A DNA stretch of 64,000 bases from Paenibacillus silvestris (GCF_009882985.1 NZ_WTUZ01000010.1:744352-808351), one strand, 5' to 3'. Shown: positions 1 to 8,124, counted from the stretch's first letter. Translations and numbers: made by a program. The notes: generated by a model not told the origin, from the sequence alone.

Positions 1-30
1 GCTCCAAGCATCTTGTCTTATAGCCGACAT
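1..30 (-). CDS. RsfA-family prespore regulator, N-terminal 10 codons only (partial)
   Basis: A leftward gene starts at the ATG on 28-30 behind a strong AGGAGG at about 40-45 and runs off the left edge. The ten visible residues read MSAIRQDAWS. RsfA/YlbO-type Myb-like regulators begin with a very similar R-Q-D-A-W-S stretch, which is the start of their SANT-type DNA-binding domain. In Bacillus, RsfA tunes sigma-F-dependent genes in the forespore. Only ten residues are visible, so the family call is inference from a short motif; the existence of a gene start is better supported than its name. Confidence 0.55.
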   Translation of the reverse strand, partial: MSAIRQDAWS

Positions 31-320
31 AAGGTTAAACCTCCTAACATAATGTACAGATGCAACGAACTGAAAGAGGTGAACCCCTGATTCAAAGGGA
101 CATCTTCCAGTATGAATAAAGAAGAATCAATTCGTGAGTACCCGTGTATAAATTGATTCGTGCCATTATTACTATTTCTATGCCCGTACTAGAGTTCATA
201 GAATCTATTTGATACTAAATGGTATTGCCAAATTTTTTGACACTCATACATGGGATTCCGATAAAAAGGCATACTACATCTATATGATGAAATGTTTGCA
301 ATTTCGTCACCGTTTGACGG
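31..320. other. Intergenic region with a hairpin, otherwise unassigned
   Basis: This divergent spacer lies between the left-edge gene and the DUF2626 gene. It holds a 9-base inverted repeat, GAATCAATT at 124-132 and AATTGATTC at 151-159. Read on the minus strand the right part is followed by a T-rich run, but no gene ends here, so it is more likely an upstream structured or operator region than a terminator. I see no small coding frame with a ribosome site. Confidence 0.3.
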
Positions 321-349
321 TTTACACTATTCAGTTCAAAAGGTATAAT
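321..349 (+). promoter_or_regulatory. Sigma-A promoter of the DUF2626 gene
   Basis: TTTACA at 321-326 and TATAAT at 344-349 are separated by exactly 17 bases, about 50 bases before the start codon. This is a near-consensus housekeeping promoter. Confidence 0.75.
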
Positions 350-397
350 GTGTTGTAGTTAAAGTGCAACGTGGTACGAGAGGGGGATGTTACGAGA

Positions 398-628
398 ATG
401 GATCGCATGTTTCGGGTTCTAGGTTTTTGGACACTTGTTATCGCACTGATGAGTTTAGCTGGCGATATGATACCTATGTCTCTGATTTTCTTTTTCCAAA
501 CAGCTGTATTCGTCATTCTAGGCTATATGCGCTTGTCAGAACGAACTTACATATTGTTGTTCTGGGGATATATGATTATTTCCTTCAGTGGGTTTACGTA
601 CTGGTCATTTTTCAAAATGTCCGTTTAG
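398..628 (+). CDS. DUF2626 small membrane protein (YqgY-like)
   Basis: A 76-residue, very hydrophobic protein starts MDRMFRVLGFW and has two to three membrane segments with a GFTYW motif near the end. These match the DUF2626 family, to which B. subtilis YqgY belongs; its function is unknown. I chose the ATG at 398 because AGGGGG lies 11 bases upstream and the family begins MDRMFR; an in-frame GTG at 371 would include that ribosome site in the protein. It has its own promoter and ends at a hairpin shared with the convergent methyltransferase gene. Family assignment is confident; no role can be read from the sequence. Confidence 0.8.
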   Translation: MDRMFRVLGFWTLVIALMSLAGDMIPMSLIFFFQTAVFVILGYMRLSERTYILLFWGYMIISFSGFTYWSFFKMSV

Positions 629-651
629 TTCAAAAACGACAACAAACAAAC

Positions 652-691
652 AAAAAGGTGAGCCGACGGTTATCCATCGGTTCACCTTTTT
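652..691. terminator. Bidirectional terminator
   Basis: A 13-base stem (GGTGAGCCGACGG, loop TTAT, CCATCGGTTCACC; one G-U/mismatch) is flanked by A-run and T-run, between two convergent genes. Confidence 0.85.
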
Positions 692-1813
692 TCATTTCAC
701 AGCAATAAACACCTTGAACAGTTCACTCATTTGATCGCTAAGCAGCAGTTGCCTTATAGCCCTATTGCGCTTGGAGACCTCACTGAAGGGATTGGGATCG
801 TAATGATTTTGCAGTTTTTCTAAAATACCACGTTGCACTAGAAACTCCCTTTGCGTTTGAAGACGGCATTGTGCAAAACCACTCTGCTGCGCGGCTGCTT
901 GCAGTGCACTAAAGTTTACATGGGAAGTTAGATCCTGTTCCCCTTGATAGATCCACGGGTTTTCGTGCGCCTGGTGCTTTCGATAACACATCAAAGTGCC
1001 TAACTGCCTGTGAGCAGCGAATAGCTCAGCCTCAATGTCACCATAGTCAATAATAAGGCAGCTGCCGCTAGTCATTCGCCGAGATACTCGTGAAATCCAC
1101 GTCTTGCTTTCAACATTCATCTCACCAATTTGACCATCTAACCATTGAACCGTTATGCGTTCTAAGGTGTCTAATAGAGGCTTGGACTTAATAGGCAGCC
1201 AGACTTCCGCGAAAACCCGATCTTGCCCCTGCCACGTGACATTAGATTCTTGAAAAGCCCCATCTTTATAACGAACTCGATGGACAGGAAAAGCATCGAG
1301 CAGCTCATTCGCAATAATGAACATATGCTCTTGAGGTTCCTCATCCATCCATGCCAACTCAGTTGTAAACCGAAGAAGATCTTCATGCTCTGTCAGAGCA
1401 GCACGCTGAAGCCCACGATGATAAGCGCTAGTTTCAATGATCGTATAGGTTACACGATCGTAAACAGCTGGCGTACTTCTTTTTAATTCATCCAAAAGGT
1501 GCCGAGCCATTCGACCATTTCCCGCGCCCCATTCAACCAGATGCAGCGTTTCTGAGTCCAGAATGTCCCGTCTCTGAAGCTCATCTCCAATAAAGGAGGC
1601 TATCATTTCGCCCATGACAGAGCCGATGGAGGAACTAGTATAGAAATCGCCTTCTTTCCCGATTTTGAGGCTTTCATTTCGATAATACCCGTGTGGTTCA
1701 CTATAAAGGCATAGGTCCATATAGTCACGGAATGTAATCGCTTGTTTTTCTGTGGAATGAATAGCTTGAATGATGGTTGAAACCACGTCCGGATGACCGA
1801 GTTTAAGTTCCAA
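692..1813 (-). CDS. MidA/NDUFAF7-type SAM-dependent methyltransferase
   Basis: This 373-residue protein of the COG1565 family is related to the mitochondrial arginine methyltransferase NDUFAF7/MidA. An N-terminal helical part with the typical F-R-D-Y-M-D-L-C-L-Y-S stretch near 28-39 precedes YYRNESLKIGKEGDFYTSSSIG around 43-65. The SAM-binding glycine motif VEWGAGNGRMARH lies near 92-104, with the family's LIIDYGDIEAEL near 245-256. Start is TTG with GGAGG 10 bases upstream. It stands alone between a terminator and a divergent lipoprotein gene. The bacterial substrate is not established, so the methyltransferase fold is firm and the target unknown. Confidence 0.8.
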   Translation of the reverse strand: MELKLGHPDVVSTIIQAIHSTEKQAITFRDYMDLCLYSEPHGYYRNESLKIGKEGDFYTSSSIGSVMGEMIASFIGDELQRRDILDSETLHLVEWGAGNGRMARHLLDELKRSTPAVYDRVTYTIIETSAYHRGLQRAALTEHEDLLRFTTELAWMDEEPQEHMFIIANELLDAFPVHRVRYKDGAFQESNVTWQGQDRVFAEVWLPIKSKPLLDTLERITVQWLDGQIGEMNVESKTWISRVSRRMTSGSCLIIDYGDIEAELFAAHRQLGTLMCYRKHQAHENPWIYQGEQDLTSHVNFSALQAAAQQSGFAQCRLQTQREFLVQRGILEKLQNHYDPNPFSEVSKRNRAIRQLLLSDQMSELFKVFIAVK

Positions 1814-1841
1814 ATTGAACCTACCTCCATTTCTTTACTTA

Positions 1842-1870
1842 AAGACAAAGCAGCTGGAAACCATTATAAT
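1842..1870 (+). promoter_or_regulatory. Probable sigma-A promoter for the lipoprotein gene
   Basis: AAGACA (1842-1847), a 17-base spacer and a perfect TATAAT (1865-1870) stand 35 bases before the start codon. The -35 matches 4 of 6 bases. Confidence 0.5.
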
Positions 1871-1904
1871 GAATTAGGATCATGGAAGGAGAGACAAAAC
1901 ACGC

Positions 1905-2870
1905 ATGTCAAAGAAGTGGATAACCCTTACAGCGGTAACAGCAATCAGCCTGCTATCGTTGACAGCTTGTACAGACAACACCAAAGTAAAAGAAACATTG
2001 GAACAATCTCTCAGTAAACAAAAGGAAATGAAATCTTACACCTTTGAAGGCAGCACAACGCTTGCCATCGGAGACGGCTTATTGAAATCATCTAACGCTT
2101 TAACCACTGGCCTTTTATCTTTGGTCAAAGACAGCACGATGGATTGGAAAGGAATCAGCAATGTAGAACCGCTCCAATTCCAAACTGATTTGAAAATAAC
2201 CCCTAAGGGCTCTACGTCATCTTTCGAGATACCAATTCTCATTAAAGATAGCAAAATGTATTTTAATATGCCAGCATTAAATAAGACAGCTGACGAGTAC
2301 TATGCAATTGATTTGCAGCAAATGAGCCAAGCCAGCAAGAGTCCTTTAACGCTAGATACACTCAAAAACACTTCACAGCTCTCTACTTCATTAGGCAATC
2401 TAGTTTTTAGCGGCATTGATCCAAAATGGTACAAAGAAGCCAAGGAGCCTGTCAAACTGAAAGACGGATCCTCAGCCAAATCCATTAGTGTTGAGCTTAC
2501 AAGTAAAAATGAAAAAGACATCAATACCGTCTTTCAAACTAAGCTACCTGAGTTTATCGGAACTCTTCAAAATAACGGCTTCTTAACGGCCGACAAAGCG
2601 GATCAGCTCAAAAAATCGCAGCCTGCTGCCATTCAGCTAAAGGCTCCAAGTAAAATGGTCGTGGCTATCGACGACACCGGTTTTATTCGAGACCAATCCA
2701 TTGATGTTGTATTTCAGATGACCGTAGATGGCAAACCTCAAGATAATCACATCGTCCTACACCAAACGTACGACGCAATCAATCAAGCGACTGCTTTAAC
2801 GAAAGAAGTACCGAAGAATGTCAAAAGCTTTGATGAGATCTTGAAGCTCATAGCACCTCCCAAAAAATAA
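1905..2870 (+). CDS. Secreted lipoprotein of unknown function
   Basis: A 321-residue lipoprotein. The signal peptide MSKKWITLTAVTAISLLSLTAC ends in a lipobox LTAC, so Cys22 is lipidated. The mature part (K-E-T-L-E-Q-S-L-S-K-Q-K-E-M-K-S-Y-T-F-E-G at about 28-50, then alternating strands) resembles the LppX/LprG/DUF6612 type of beta-sandwich lipoproteins found in Firmicutes, thought to bind hydrophobic ligands or membrane partners. That similarity is by pattern only. It has its own promoter, and a strong hairpin ends the unit. The next gene also encodes an exported protein whose C-terminal part looks beta-rich, so the two may be functionally related. Confidence 0.65.
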   Translation: MSKKWITLTAVTAISLLSLTACTDNTKVKETLEQSLSKQKEMKSYTFEGSTTLAIGDGLLKSSNALTTGLLSLVKDSTMDWKGISNVEPLQFQTDLKITPKGSTSSFEIPILIKDSKMYFNMPALNKTADEYYAIDLQQMSQASKSPLTLDTLKNTSQLSTSLGNLVFSGIDPKWYKEAKEPVKLKDGSSAKSISVELTSKNEKDINTVFQTKLPEFIGTLQNNGFLTADKADQLKKSQPAAIQLKAPSKMVVAIDDTGFIRDQSIDVVFQMTVDGKPQDNHIVLHQTYDAINQATALTKEVPKNVKSFDEILKLIAPPKK

Positions 2871-2881
2871 GACAAGATAGG

Positions 2882-2918
2882 AAATACTTACTTCGTCCCC
2901 CGAGGTAAGTATTTTTTT
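2882..2918 (+). terminator. Rho-independent terminator after the lipoprotein gene
   Basis: AAATACTTAC/T pairs with AGGTAAGTATT around a C-rich loop, followed by seven Ts. Confidence 0.85.
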
Positions 2919-2963
2919 GTGCTTCATCTAATAGAAATATGATAATCTGTTCATAGGGGGAGA

Positions 2964-4067
2964 ATGCGTTCAATGACACATAGATTCGTAACAATGATGA
3001 TGTCCCTGCTGCTGATGATACAACTTACGCTGCCGCTCCAAACCGTGCTTGCTGAAGAGAATAAGCCAGGAGTCGACGAAACTAAGGAACTCGTCCAGAA
3101 AGGACTTACAATTTTTGAAATCGATAAGGAAGTAAGTCGACTTAATGAGCAAGACGCCAAAATCGTCCTGCAAATTAAGCAAAATGAGCAAGACATCACG
3201 AAGCAAAGCAGTAAGGTTGACAGCACGCGCAAACATGCCGCCAATGTGATGAGGGCTTATTACACAGGAGACCGAGATTCGATCTGGATGCTGCTGTTTT
3301 CCGTTAGTTCTTTTACGGATGCTCTACGGATGTTCGAGTACTTACAAATGATCATATCCAACGATCATCGCGCCTTAACAGCTTTTACAGATTCATTTAA
3401 TAAGTTAAAAAGCTTAAAAAGCGAGCTGGAAACTTCCCGTGTAGAGCTGCAGCAGACCAAAGATAAATATCTTGAACAGCGAGAAAGACTTGTAAAGCTC
3501 CAAGAAGAATTGGACAAACAACTCGCTGTCAGTGCTCAAGCCAGTGTCATCGAAGCACAAATCAAGAGTTTAAATGATCAATGGAAATCAGAAGGCGTTC
3601 CTTTGTTCCGTGAGTATTTAACCAATTTGTCCGCGGCGTTTCGGGAGCTTCCGCAATATGTAACGAAAGAAAATAAATTTATGGACTTATCTTCTATTAA
3701 AAATCCAGTTATTACGATCAGCGATGCGGACTTCAACGCTTATCTGCATAGCAAAAATGAGCAGTTACAAAATTTGAATTTTCAGTTCGCAGACGGCTCT
3801 ATCATAGCTCGAGGTCAAAAGGATCAAATCAAAATCACAATCCAAGGACGGTTCTTATTGAAGGAAAATCCCGATATGAATGAGGTTCGCTTTGCCGTGG
3901 ATAAACTTGAATTCAATGACTTCCAGCTGCCCGATACCACAATTGAAGATTTCTCAAAGGAATTCCAACTTGGCTTCGTCCCGAAAAAAATCGTTAGCTA
4001 CTTGGATGTCGTCAGTGTAGAAACGAAAAATGGTACGGCAGTTGTGAAACTCAAATTATCCCTGTAA
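2964..4067 (+). CDS. Exported coiled-coil protein with PcsB/CwlO-like N-terminal domain
   Basis: A 367-residue exported protein. A signal peptide ends near LAEEN (about residue 30). Residues 40-205 are a long coiled coil interrupted by RAYYTGDRDSIWMLLFSVSSFTD, which resembles the hinge segment (R-A-Y-Y-x-G...LL-x-S-x-S-F-x-D) of the PcsB/CwlO coiled-coil domain. That domain in known proteins receives the FtsEX signal and controls a peptidoglycan hydrolase. Residues 215-367 are beta-rich, with no NlpC/P60, CHAP or M23 active-site motif. So this is an orphan regulator-like protein without its own hydrolase (inference). The start may instead be the ATG at 2973, since AGGGGG is only 3 bases from the first ATG. 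Confidence 0.65.
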   Translation: MRSMTHRFVTMMMSLLLMIQLTLPLQTVLAEENKPGVDETKELVQKGLTIFEIDKEVSRLNEQDAKIVLQIKQNEQDITKQSSKVDSTRKHAANVMRAYYTGDRDSIWMLLFSVSSFTDALRMFEYLQMIISNDHRALTAFTDSFNKLKSLKSELETSRVELQQTKDKYLEQRERLVKLQEELDKQLAVSAQASVIEAQIKSLNDQWKSEGVPLFREYLTNLSAAFRELPQYVTKENKFMDLSSIKNPVITISDADFNAYLHSKNEQLQNLNFQFADGSIIARGQKDQIKITIQGRFLLKENPDMNEVRFAVDKLEFNDFQLPDTTIEDFSKEFQLGFVPKKIVSYLDVVSVETKNGTAVVKLKLSL

Positions 4068-4105
4068 ACTAGCTATGGATCATTAAATAAAGCGAGGACG
4101 TAACA

Positions 4106-4594
4106 ATGGAACCCAAAATCGGTCTTTTAATGGATGTACCTGATGGTAAGTTGGTTGAATTTTATGCTCAGATTGAAAAGGCTCTAACAGGCAAAGCACA
4201 CCTTTTCGATCAAGACAACGAAATGTTAATTGTCAGCACAGAAGCTGAGAAATTCACTGTTATTGAGGTTATGGCCGGGCTCAACGTGAATACGGATCAG
4301 ATGGACTTGCTCCTACTGCCTCCTGATGCCGAGTTAACGGATCTTTTCAGTGATTATGGATTTACGAGCGAAGGTGAGAATAACTACTTGTACGCAAAGC
4401 TCGTCGTCTCTTTCCGCTTTGCGGAGGATTGCAAGCAAGCGGACCTCGATCAAGCATCACTCCAAATGGAAGAGCATATGCTCGCGCTATACAAGGATCA
4501 TGGGCGTGACATTTATGTTGTCGATCGTCAGCTTGAAGAGCTTATGCAAGGCATCGCCAAGGCTTATCGATGCCGCATCGAAGTGCTCGCCTAA
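4106..4594 (+). CDS. Conserved hypothetical cytoplasmic protein
   Basis: A 162-residue acidic protein with no signal peptide or membrane segment and a clear ribosome site (GAGG, 8 bases before ATG). It begins MEPKIGLLMDVPDGKLVEFY and alternates strands and helices. A central leucine/aspartate stretch (TDQMDLLLLPPDAELTDLF) and a charged C-terminal helix follow. I do not recognise the family. It lies 38 bases after the coiled-coil gene on the same strand and ends at a strong shared terminator, so it is probably co-transcribed with that gene. Confidence 0.6.
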   Translation: MEPKIGLLMDVPDGKLVEFYAQIEKALTGKAHLFDQDNEMLIVSTEAEKFTVIEVMAGLNVNTDQMDLLLLPPDAELTDLFSDYGFTSEGENNYLYAKLVVSFRFAEDCKQADLDQASLQMEEHMLALYKDHGRDIYVVDRQLEELMQGIAKAYRCRIEVLA

Positions 4595-4650
4595 CACAAA
4601 ATAACCCCCTCTTTCCCAGACAATCTGGAAAGAGGGGGTTTATTTGTGTT
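4593..4650. terminator. Strong bidirectional terminator
   Basis: A long hairpin, AACCCCCTCTTTCC/CAGA with TCTG/GAAAGAGGGGGTT, is extended by pairing between AACACAAAATAA and TTATTTGTGTT. It separates two convergent genes whose stop codons sit at its two feet. Confidence 0.9.
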
Positions 4651-5980
4651 AGAGCAAATCGGCCGCTAACTGGGCCAAGTGTGAACGTTCGCCTCGCTCC
4701 AGCGTAATATGACCGCTGATGCCCTCTTGTTTAAATCGTTCAACGACATAGGTTAATCCGTTACTTGATGCATCGAGATAAGGATGATCAATTTGGTCCG
4801 GGTCACCTAATAAAACAATTTTACTGCCTTCGCCTACTCGAGAAACGATCGTTTTGATCTCGTGTTTGGATAAGTTCTGCGCTTCATCGATAATGATGAA
4901 TTGCCCAGGGATGGAACGCCCACGAATGTAAGTGAGTGCTTCGACTTGAATGCTGCCGAGACCAGCCAGCACCTTCTCAATATCACCCGGTTTCTTCGTA
5001 TCGAATAAATACTCGAGATTATCATAGATCGGCTGCATCCAGGGGCGCAGCTTCTCTTCTTTTTCACCAGGCAAATAACCAATATCCTTGCCCATAGGAA
5101 CAACTGGCCGAGCAATAAGCAGCTTTTTGTATTTGCGGTCATCTTCAATTTTCATCAGTCCCGCAGCTAGCGTTAATAGCGTCTTACCAGTACCCGCTTT
5201 CCCAGTAAGGGTGACGAGCGGGATATCGTCATTGAGCAAAAGCTCAAGAGCCATGCGCTGCTGCGCGTTACGCGCGGCAATTCCCCAGATGGGATCGTTA
5301 CTCATAAAGAGCGGCTCAAGTTTTTTGGCATCTGTCGTTACTTTCAGCAGAGCGGACTTAGAAGAACCCAACTCATCCCGTAAGATAACGAATTCATGCG
5401 GGTGAAGCATATAAGTCAAATTCAAGGATGTTACGGTTAAGAAACGGTATGAGTAAAATTCGTCAATCACAGACGGATGAACATATAAGGTTATGCAGCC
5501 TGTGTACATATCAGTTTGAGCTACAATGCGATCGGTTAAATAGTCCTGTGCAGGAATGCCAAGCACATCAGCTTTGATCCGCACCAGTGTATCTTTACTA
5601 ACAATGACTACAGGTCTTGGAATATCATTCGCCTGCTCTTCCAGATGATAATTGAGCGCGACGGCGAGTATGCGGTTATCGTTGGTTAACTCTGAGAAAG
5701 TATCCTGCAGTTTCGCAAAACTTCGATGGTTAAGCTCTACTTTGATGCTTCCGCCTCGTTCAAGGCTTATGCCGTCAGATAAGGTGCCTTTCGTCCTTAA
5801 GCCATCAAGTAATCGGGAGACATGTCTCGCATTTCGGCCTATTTCATCCGCATTTCGTTTCTTAGAATCGATTTCCTCCAACACCACGGCGGGTATGACT
5901 ACTTCATTATCTTCGAAAGCGAATAATGCATTAGGGTCCTGAAGCAGTACATTGGTATCTAACACGTAAATTTTTTTCAT
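4649..5980 (-). CDS. ylaK: PIN-PhoH fusion ATPase (YlaK-type PhoH2)
   Basis: A 443-residue PhoH2-type protein. The N-terminal PIN ribonuclease domain shows MKKIYVLDTNVLLQD with conserved acidic D8 and E35, plus DNRILAVALN near 100. The C-terminal PhoH P-loop ATPase shows Walker A TGKAGTGKTLL near 258-268 and Walker B IIIDEAQN near 362-369. PhoH2 proteins are RNA-unwinding/cleaving enzymes in actinobacteria; the Bacillus role is less clear. The start is fixed by GGGAGGGG 8 bases upstream. It is divergent from ylaJ, as in the yla region of B. subtilis. A second, PIN-less PhoH lies at 36501-37466. Confidence 0.92.
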   Translation of the reverse strand: MKKIYVLDTNVLLQDPNALFAFEDNEVVIPAVVLEEIDSKKRNADEIGRNARHVSRLLDGLRTKGTLSDGISLERGGSIKVELNHRSFAKLQDTFSELTNDNRILAVALNYHLEEQANDIPRPVVIVSKDTLVRIKADVLGIPAQDYLTDRIVAQTDMYTGCITLYVHPSVIDEFYSYRFLTVTSLNLTYMLHPHEFVILRDELGSSKSALLKVTTDAKKLEPLFMSNDPIWGIAARNAQQRMALELLLNDDIPLVTLTGKAGTGKTLLTLAAGLMKIEDDRKYKKLLIARPVVPMGKDIGYLPGEKEEKLRPWMQPIYDNLEYLFDTKKPGDIEKVLAGLGSIQVEALTYIRGRSIPGQFIIIDEAQNLSKHEIKTIVSRVGEGSKIVLLGDPDQIDHPYLDASSNGLTYVVERFKQEGISGHITLERGERSHLAQLAADLL

Positions 5981-6090
5981 TGGTGTGTCCCCTCCCAGAT
6001 TTGGCGTCAGATCATTGGTTATATTTCATACATACAACCTAGCTGTGCAGGACAAACTAAACGCGAGATTCAAGGAAAGGATCGATTCAA

Positions 6091-6636
6091 GTGAGACTAT
6101 TGTGCGTATTTTCGTTGGTACTGGCCCTCGCGGTTGGCTGTAGTCAAGCGCCGAAAAGCGGTGCCCCCTCTCAAGATACAAATCAAAGACAAGTAAAGGT
6201 ACAACAAATTGCTCCACAAAAGCTAGAGATAAAAGATTCTAAAGCCGTTGCGGATCGCTTGGAAAGCCTAGCCACCAGTATCCCGCAAGTTGAAAGTGCG
6301 CATTGTGTTGTTTTCGGCAATACCGCTGTCGTTGGCATCAACCTCAAAAAAGATTTGGATCGTTCGAGAGTCGGCACCGTCAAATATTCAGTTGCAGAAG
6401 CACTCAAGAAAGATCCCTACGGTGTGAATGCCATCGTAACAGCAGATCTTGATCTCGATCAACGGCTGCGCAACATTCGGGATAACGTAAAAGCAGGAAG
6501 GCCGATTACCGGGTTCGCTGAGCAAATGGCGGATATCATGGGTCGGGCTATGCCTCAACTGCCGCGTGATATTCGCAATCCCCAAGACAATACAGGACCT
6601 AATGACGCGAACCAGGCCGGGAATCCAAATCCATAA
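6091..6636 (+). CDS. ylaJ: YhcN/YlaJ-family sporulation lipoprotein
   Basis: A 181-residue lipoprotein starting at GTG with AAAGGA 9 bases upstream. Signal peptide MRLLCVFSLVLALAVGC places the lipidated cysteine at residue 17. The body contains RLESLATSIPQVESAHCVVFGNTAVVGINL, followed by a charged helix and a low-complexity Pro/Asn tail. This is the YhcN/YlaJ domain of spore-coat/spore-membrane lipoproteins, which in Bacillus are made in the sporulating cell and affect germination. It is divergent from ylaK. I see no strong sigma-A promoter directly upstream, which fits sporulation-specific expression (inference). Confidence 0.85.
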   Translation: MRLLCVFSLVLALAVGCSQAPKSGAPSQDTNQRQVKVQQIAPQKLEIKDSKAVADRLESLATSIPQVESAHCVVFGNTAVVGINLKKDLDRSRVGTVKYSVAEALKKDPYGVNAIVTADLDLDQRLRNIRDNVKAGRPITGFAEQMADIMGRAMPQLPRDIRNPQDNTGPNDANQAGNPNP

Positions 6637-6649
6637 TTCGCGGAAAGAT

Positions 6650-6690
6650 AACAAAAAGCCTGACTGCACACAGCAGATCTAGGCTTTTTT
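6650..6690 (+). terminator. ylaJ: Terminator after ylaJ
   Basis: AAAAAGCCT and AGGCTTTTTT flank an imperfect stem (CTGC/GCAG). It overlaps the 3' end of the small leftward frame 6679-6822. Confidence 0.75.
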
Positions 6691-6822
6691 TATCGCATCA
6701 AAAACTTGGCCGGGTGGCTTGACGGATACTCGGCACGCAAAAGTTTTCTCATATTCAACTGTTGTCATCATTGGGGCGCGTTCAATCAATTGCTCCGGTA
6801 AAGCTGTGATGTGTTCAGCCAT
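6679..6822 (-). CDS. Small unknown protein, 47 residues
   Basis: A short leftward frame begins MAEHITALPEQLIERAPMMT and ends in VFDAIKKA. AGGAGG at about 6832-6837 lies 9-10 bases before the ATG, and the frame fills the space between the ylaJ terminator and the next region. It has no membrane segment or signal peptide. The only cysteine is in TFACRVSVKPPG. I do not recognise a family. The strong ribosome site is the main support; codon use looks ordinary. Confidence 0.5.
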   Translation of the reverse strand: MAEHITALPEQLIERAPMMTTVEYEKTFACRVSVKPPGQVFDAIKKA

Positions 6823-6999
6823 ATCGCTTGCGCCTCCTACTAGGTGGTTGAAAACGCTACTTACACTTACAGTATAGCATAGCTGGTGGCAAGCGTTCCA
6901 CCCTTATGTATCTATTTTCAGGTCATGCGAACACTCCTTTTTAACCCAGATATACCTTATTGTACGTCGGATTAAAAAAGTTATGTCCAAAATTCCAGC

Positions 7000-7281
7000 C
7001 TATTGATTATTGTAAATGGGATTGGCATTAATATCATCCAATAGTTTCTCGGCGGATTCCCGATCGAAGCTCATCTTGCTTTTGCTCCCCTCACGTACGT
7101 AGGAAATATGAATTTTCATTGGATCTGTTTCGTCAACAAGTTCAATATCGCTAACGCCATGGTCCTCATGCAGCATCATTGCGAAAAAATCTTGCGTTTC
7201 TTTGGCAGCCTCATCACTTGGTCTAGCTTCGCTGACAATCTGCATTTGCAGCCAATTAAAAAACGTATCTTGGAGATTCAT
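7000..7281 (-). CDS. Unknown protein, 93 residues
   Basis: Reads MNLQDTFFNWLQMQIVSEARPSDEAAKET and is rich in acidic residues, ending LLDDINANPIYNNQ. The ATG at 7279-7281 sits one base after the stop of the preceding gene, with GAGAGGAT about 12 bases upstream inside that gene, so translation is probably coupled. A longer version starting at 7386 would overlap the neighbour by 100 bases and is unlikely. The family is not recognised. It is the last gene of an operon running typA-side to here (ylaH, 7283-7714, this gene). Confidence 0.6.
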   Translation of the reverse strand: MNLQDTFFNWLQMQIVSEARPSDEAAKETQDFFAMMLHEDHGVSDIELVDETDPMKIHISYVREGSKSKMSFDRESAEKLLDDINANPIYNNQ

Positions 7282-7282
7282 C

Positions 7283-7714
7283 TTAATGCCCATCCTCTCT
7301 AAGTAATATGACATCATATCCTGATTCCAACCAGCGAAGCCATTGATTCTTCCAACTGCTTTGATCTGGATCTGCATCGCATTCATGCAAAGACGAGACT
7401 AGCTCCAGAGCTTCCTTACGCGTAAGCAGACGATCAAGAAAGGCTTCTGCGCAATGCGAGAGATGAAAGGGCTTACCATCAAAACTGATCGCCTCAGACT
7501 GCTCGAAATCAAGTTCTAGTAGTTCTGAGCCGCATAATTCCTCATCATCGCTTAACAGCAGACTTGCTTTGAACATCGCAAGCAATCTGGGATGCCTCCT
7601 ATTCGCCAACTCTCGGAACGATTCCAAAGCTTTCAGCGGCGTACAATCCATACGATCAGCACCAAGCACGATTGGCGAATAATTGACAATTGGAGTTAGC
7701 CAGTATCTTGTCAT
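7283..7714 (-). CDS. Unknown protein, 143 residues
   Basis: A soluble protein beginning MTRYWLTPIVNYSPIVLGADR. Its start overlaps the ylaH stop by the four bases ATGA, which implies translational coupling. It contains a leucine-rich helical middle (ESFRELANRRHPRLLAMF) and an acidic stretch, a C-terminal tryptophan-rich helix, and no membrane segments. I do not recognise a domain. In B. subtilis the gene after ylaH is ylaI; this product does not look like YlaI, so this is a lineage-specific insertion in the yla block (inference). Confidence 0.6.
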   Translation of the reverse strand: MTRYWLTPIVNYSPIVLGADRMDCTPLKALESFRELANRRHPRLLAMFKASLLLSDDEELCGSELLELDFEQSEAISFDGKPFHLSHCAEAFLDRLLTRKEALELVSSLHECDADPDQSSWKNQWLRWLESGYDVILLREDGH

Positions 7715-8055
7715 TCCGGATTACGGCTCCCGCTTCTTTTTTCAATAAAATAACGGATCCGAACTAGAAACATAAGTGAAATTGCTACGGTCAAGCAAAG
7801 TACAATTGGCAATCCCACCAGCTGAAAACCTAGCAGCATGATCGAGCCGATCGCCATAAGCAAGTAAACTACGGCTGTCTTAAGGACTGGTAATTTCCGA
7901 GTGCGAAAAACTTTGTTATACACATAAGACATGAATATGAAGATTAACAAATAGGTGATGTAAATGTGATTTCCAAACCATTCGTTTAATGCTGTCAATA
8001 CCATACACTCCATTTCGCTTAAAAAAGTAAAGTCAACTTCCTCATTATCGCTCAA
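7711..8055 (-). CDS. ylaH: YlaH-like membrane protein
   Basis: A 114-residue protein with three predicted membrane segments (IYITYLLIFIFMSYVYNKV; TAVVYLLMAIGSIMLLGFQLVGL; IVLCLTVAISLMFLVRIRYF), a KLPVLKTAVVYLL motif typical of YlaH, and a charged tail. It sits directly downstream of typA as in Bacillus. The annotated start is TTG at 8055 with little ribosome site; an internal ATG (MVLTALNEW) behind GGAG is an alternative. Function unknown; identification rests on topology, the motif and gene order. Confidence 0.7.
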   Translation of the reverse strand: MSDNEEVDFTFLSEMECMVLTALNEWFGNHIYITYLLIFIFMSYVYNKVFRTRKLPVLKTAVVYLLMAIGSIMLLGFQLVGLPIVLCLTVAISLMFLVRIRYFIEKRSGSRNPE

Positions 8056-8124
8056 TTACGGAAATAAATAAAGGGAAATGCAGCCGGGCGGCTGACATTT
8101 CCCCTATTAAGAACTCTTTGTGAA

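Noticed and set aside
1-12. Twelve-base repeat GCTCCAAGCATC at both window ends (also near 63650)
   Set aside because: At the left it is the coding sequence for D-A-W-S; the right copy is in a noncoding gap with no extended similarity, so it is probably chance.
1223-1486. Rightward frame inside the MidA-like gene
   Set aside because: It is antisense to a well-supported gene and has no ribosome site; shadow frame.
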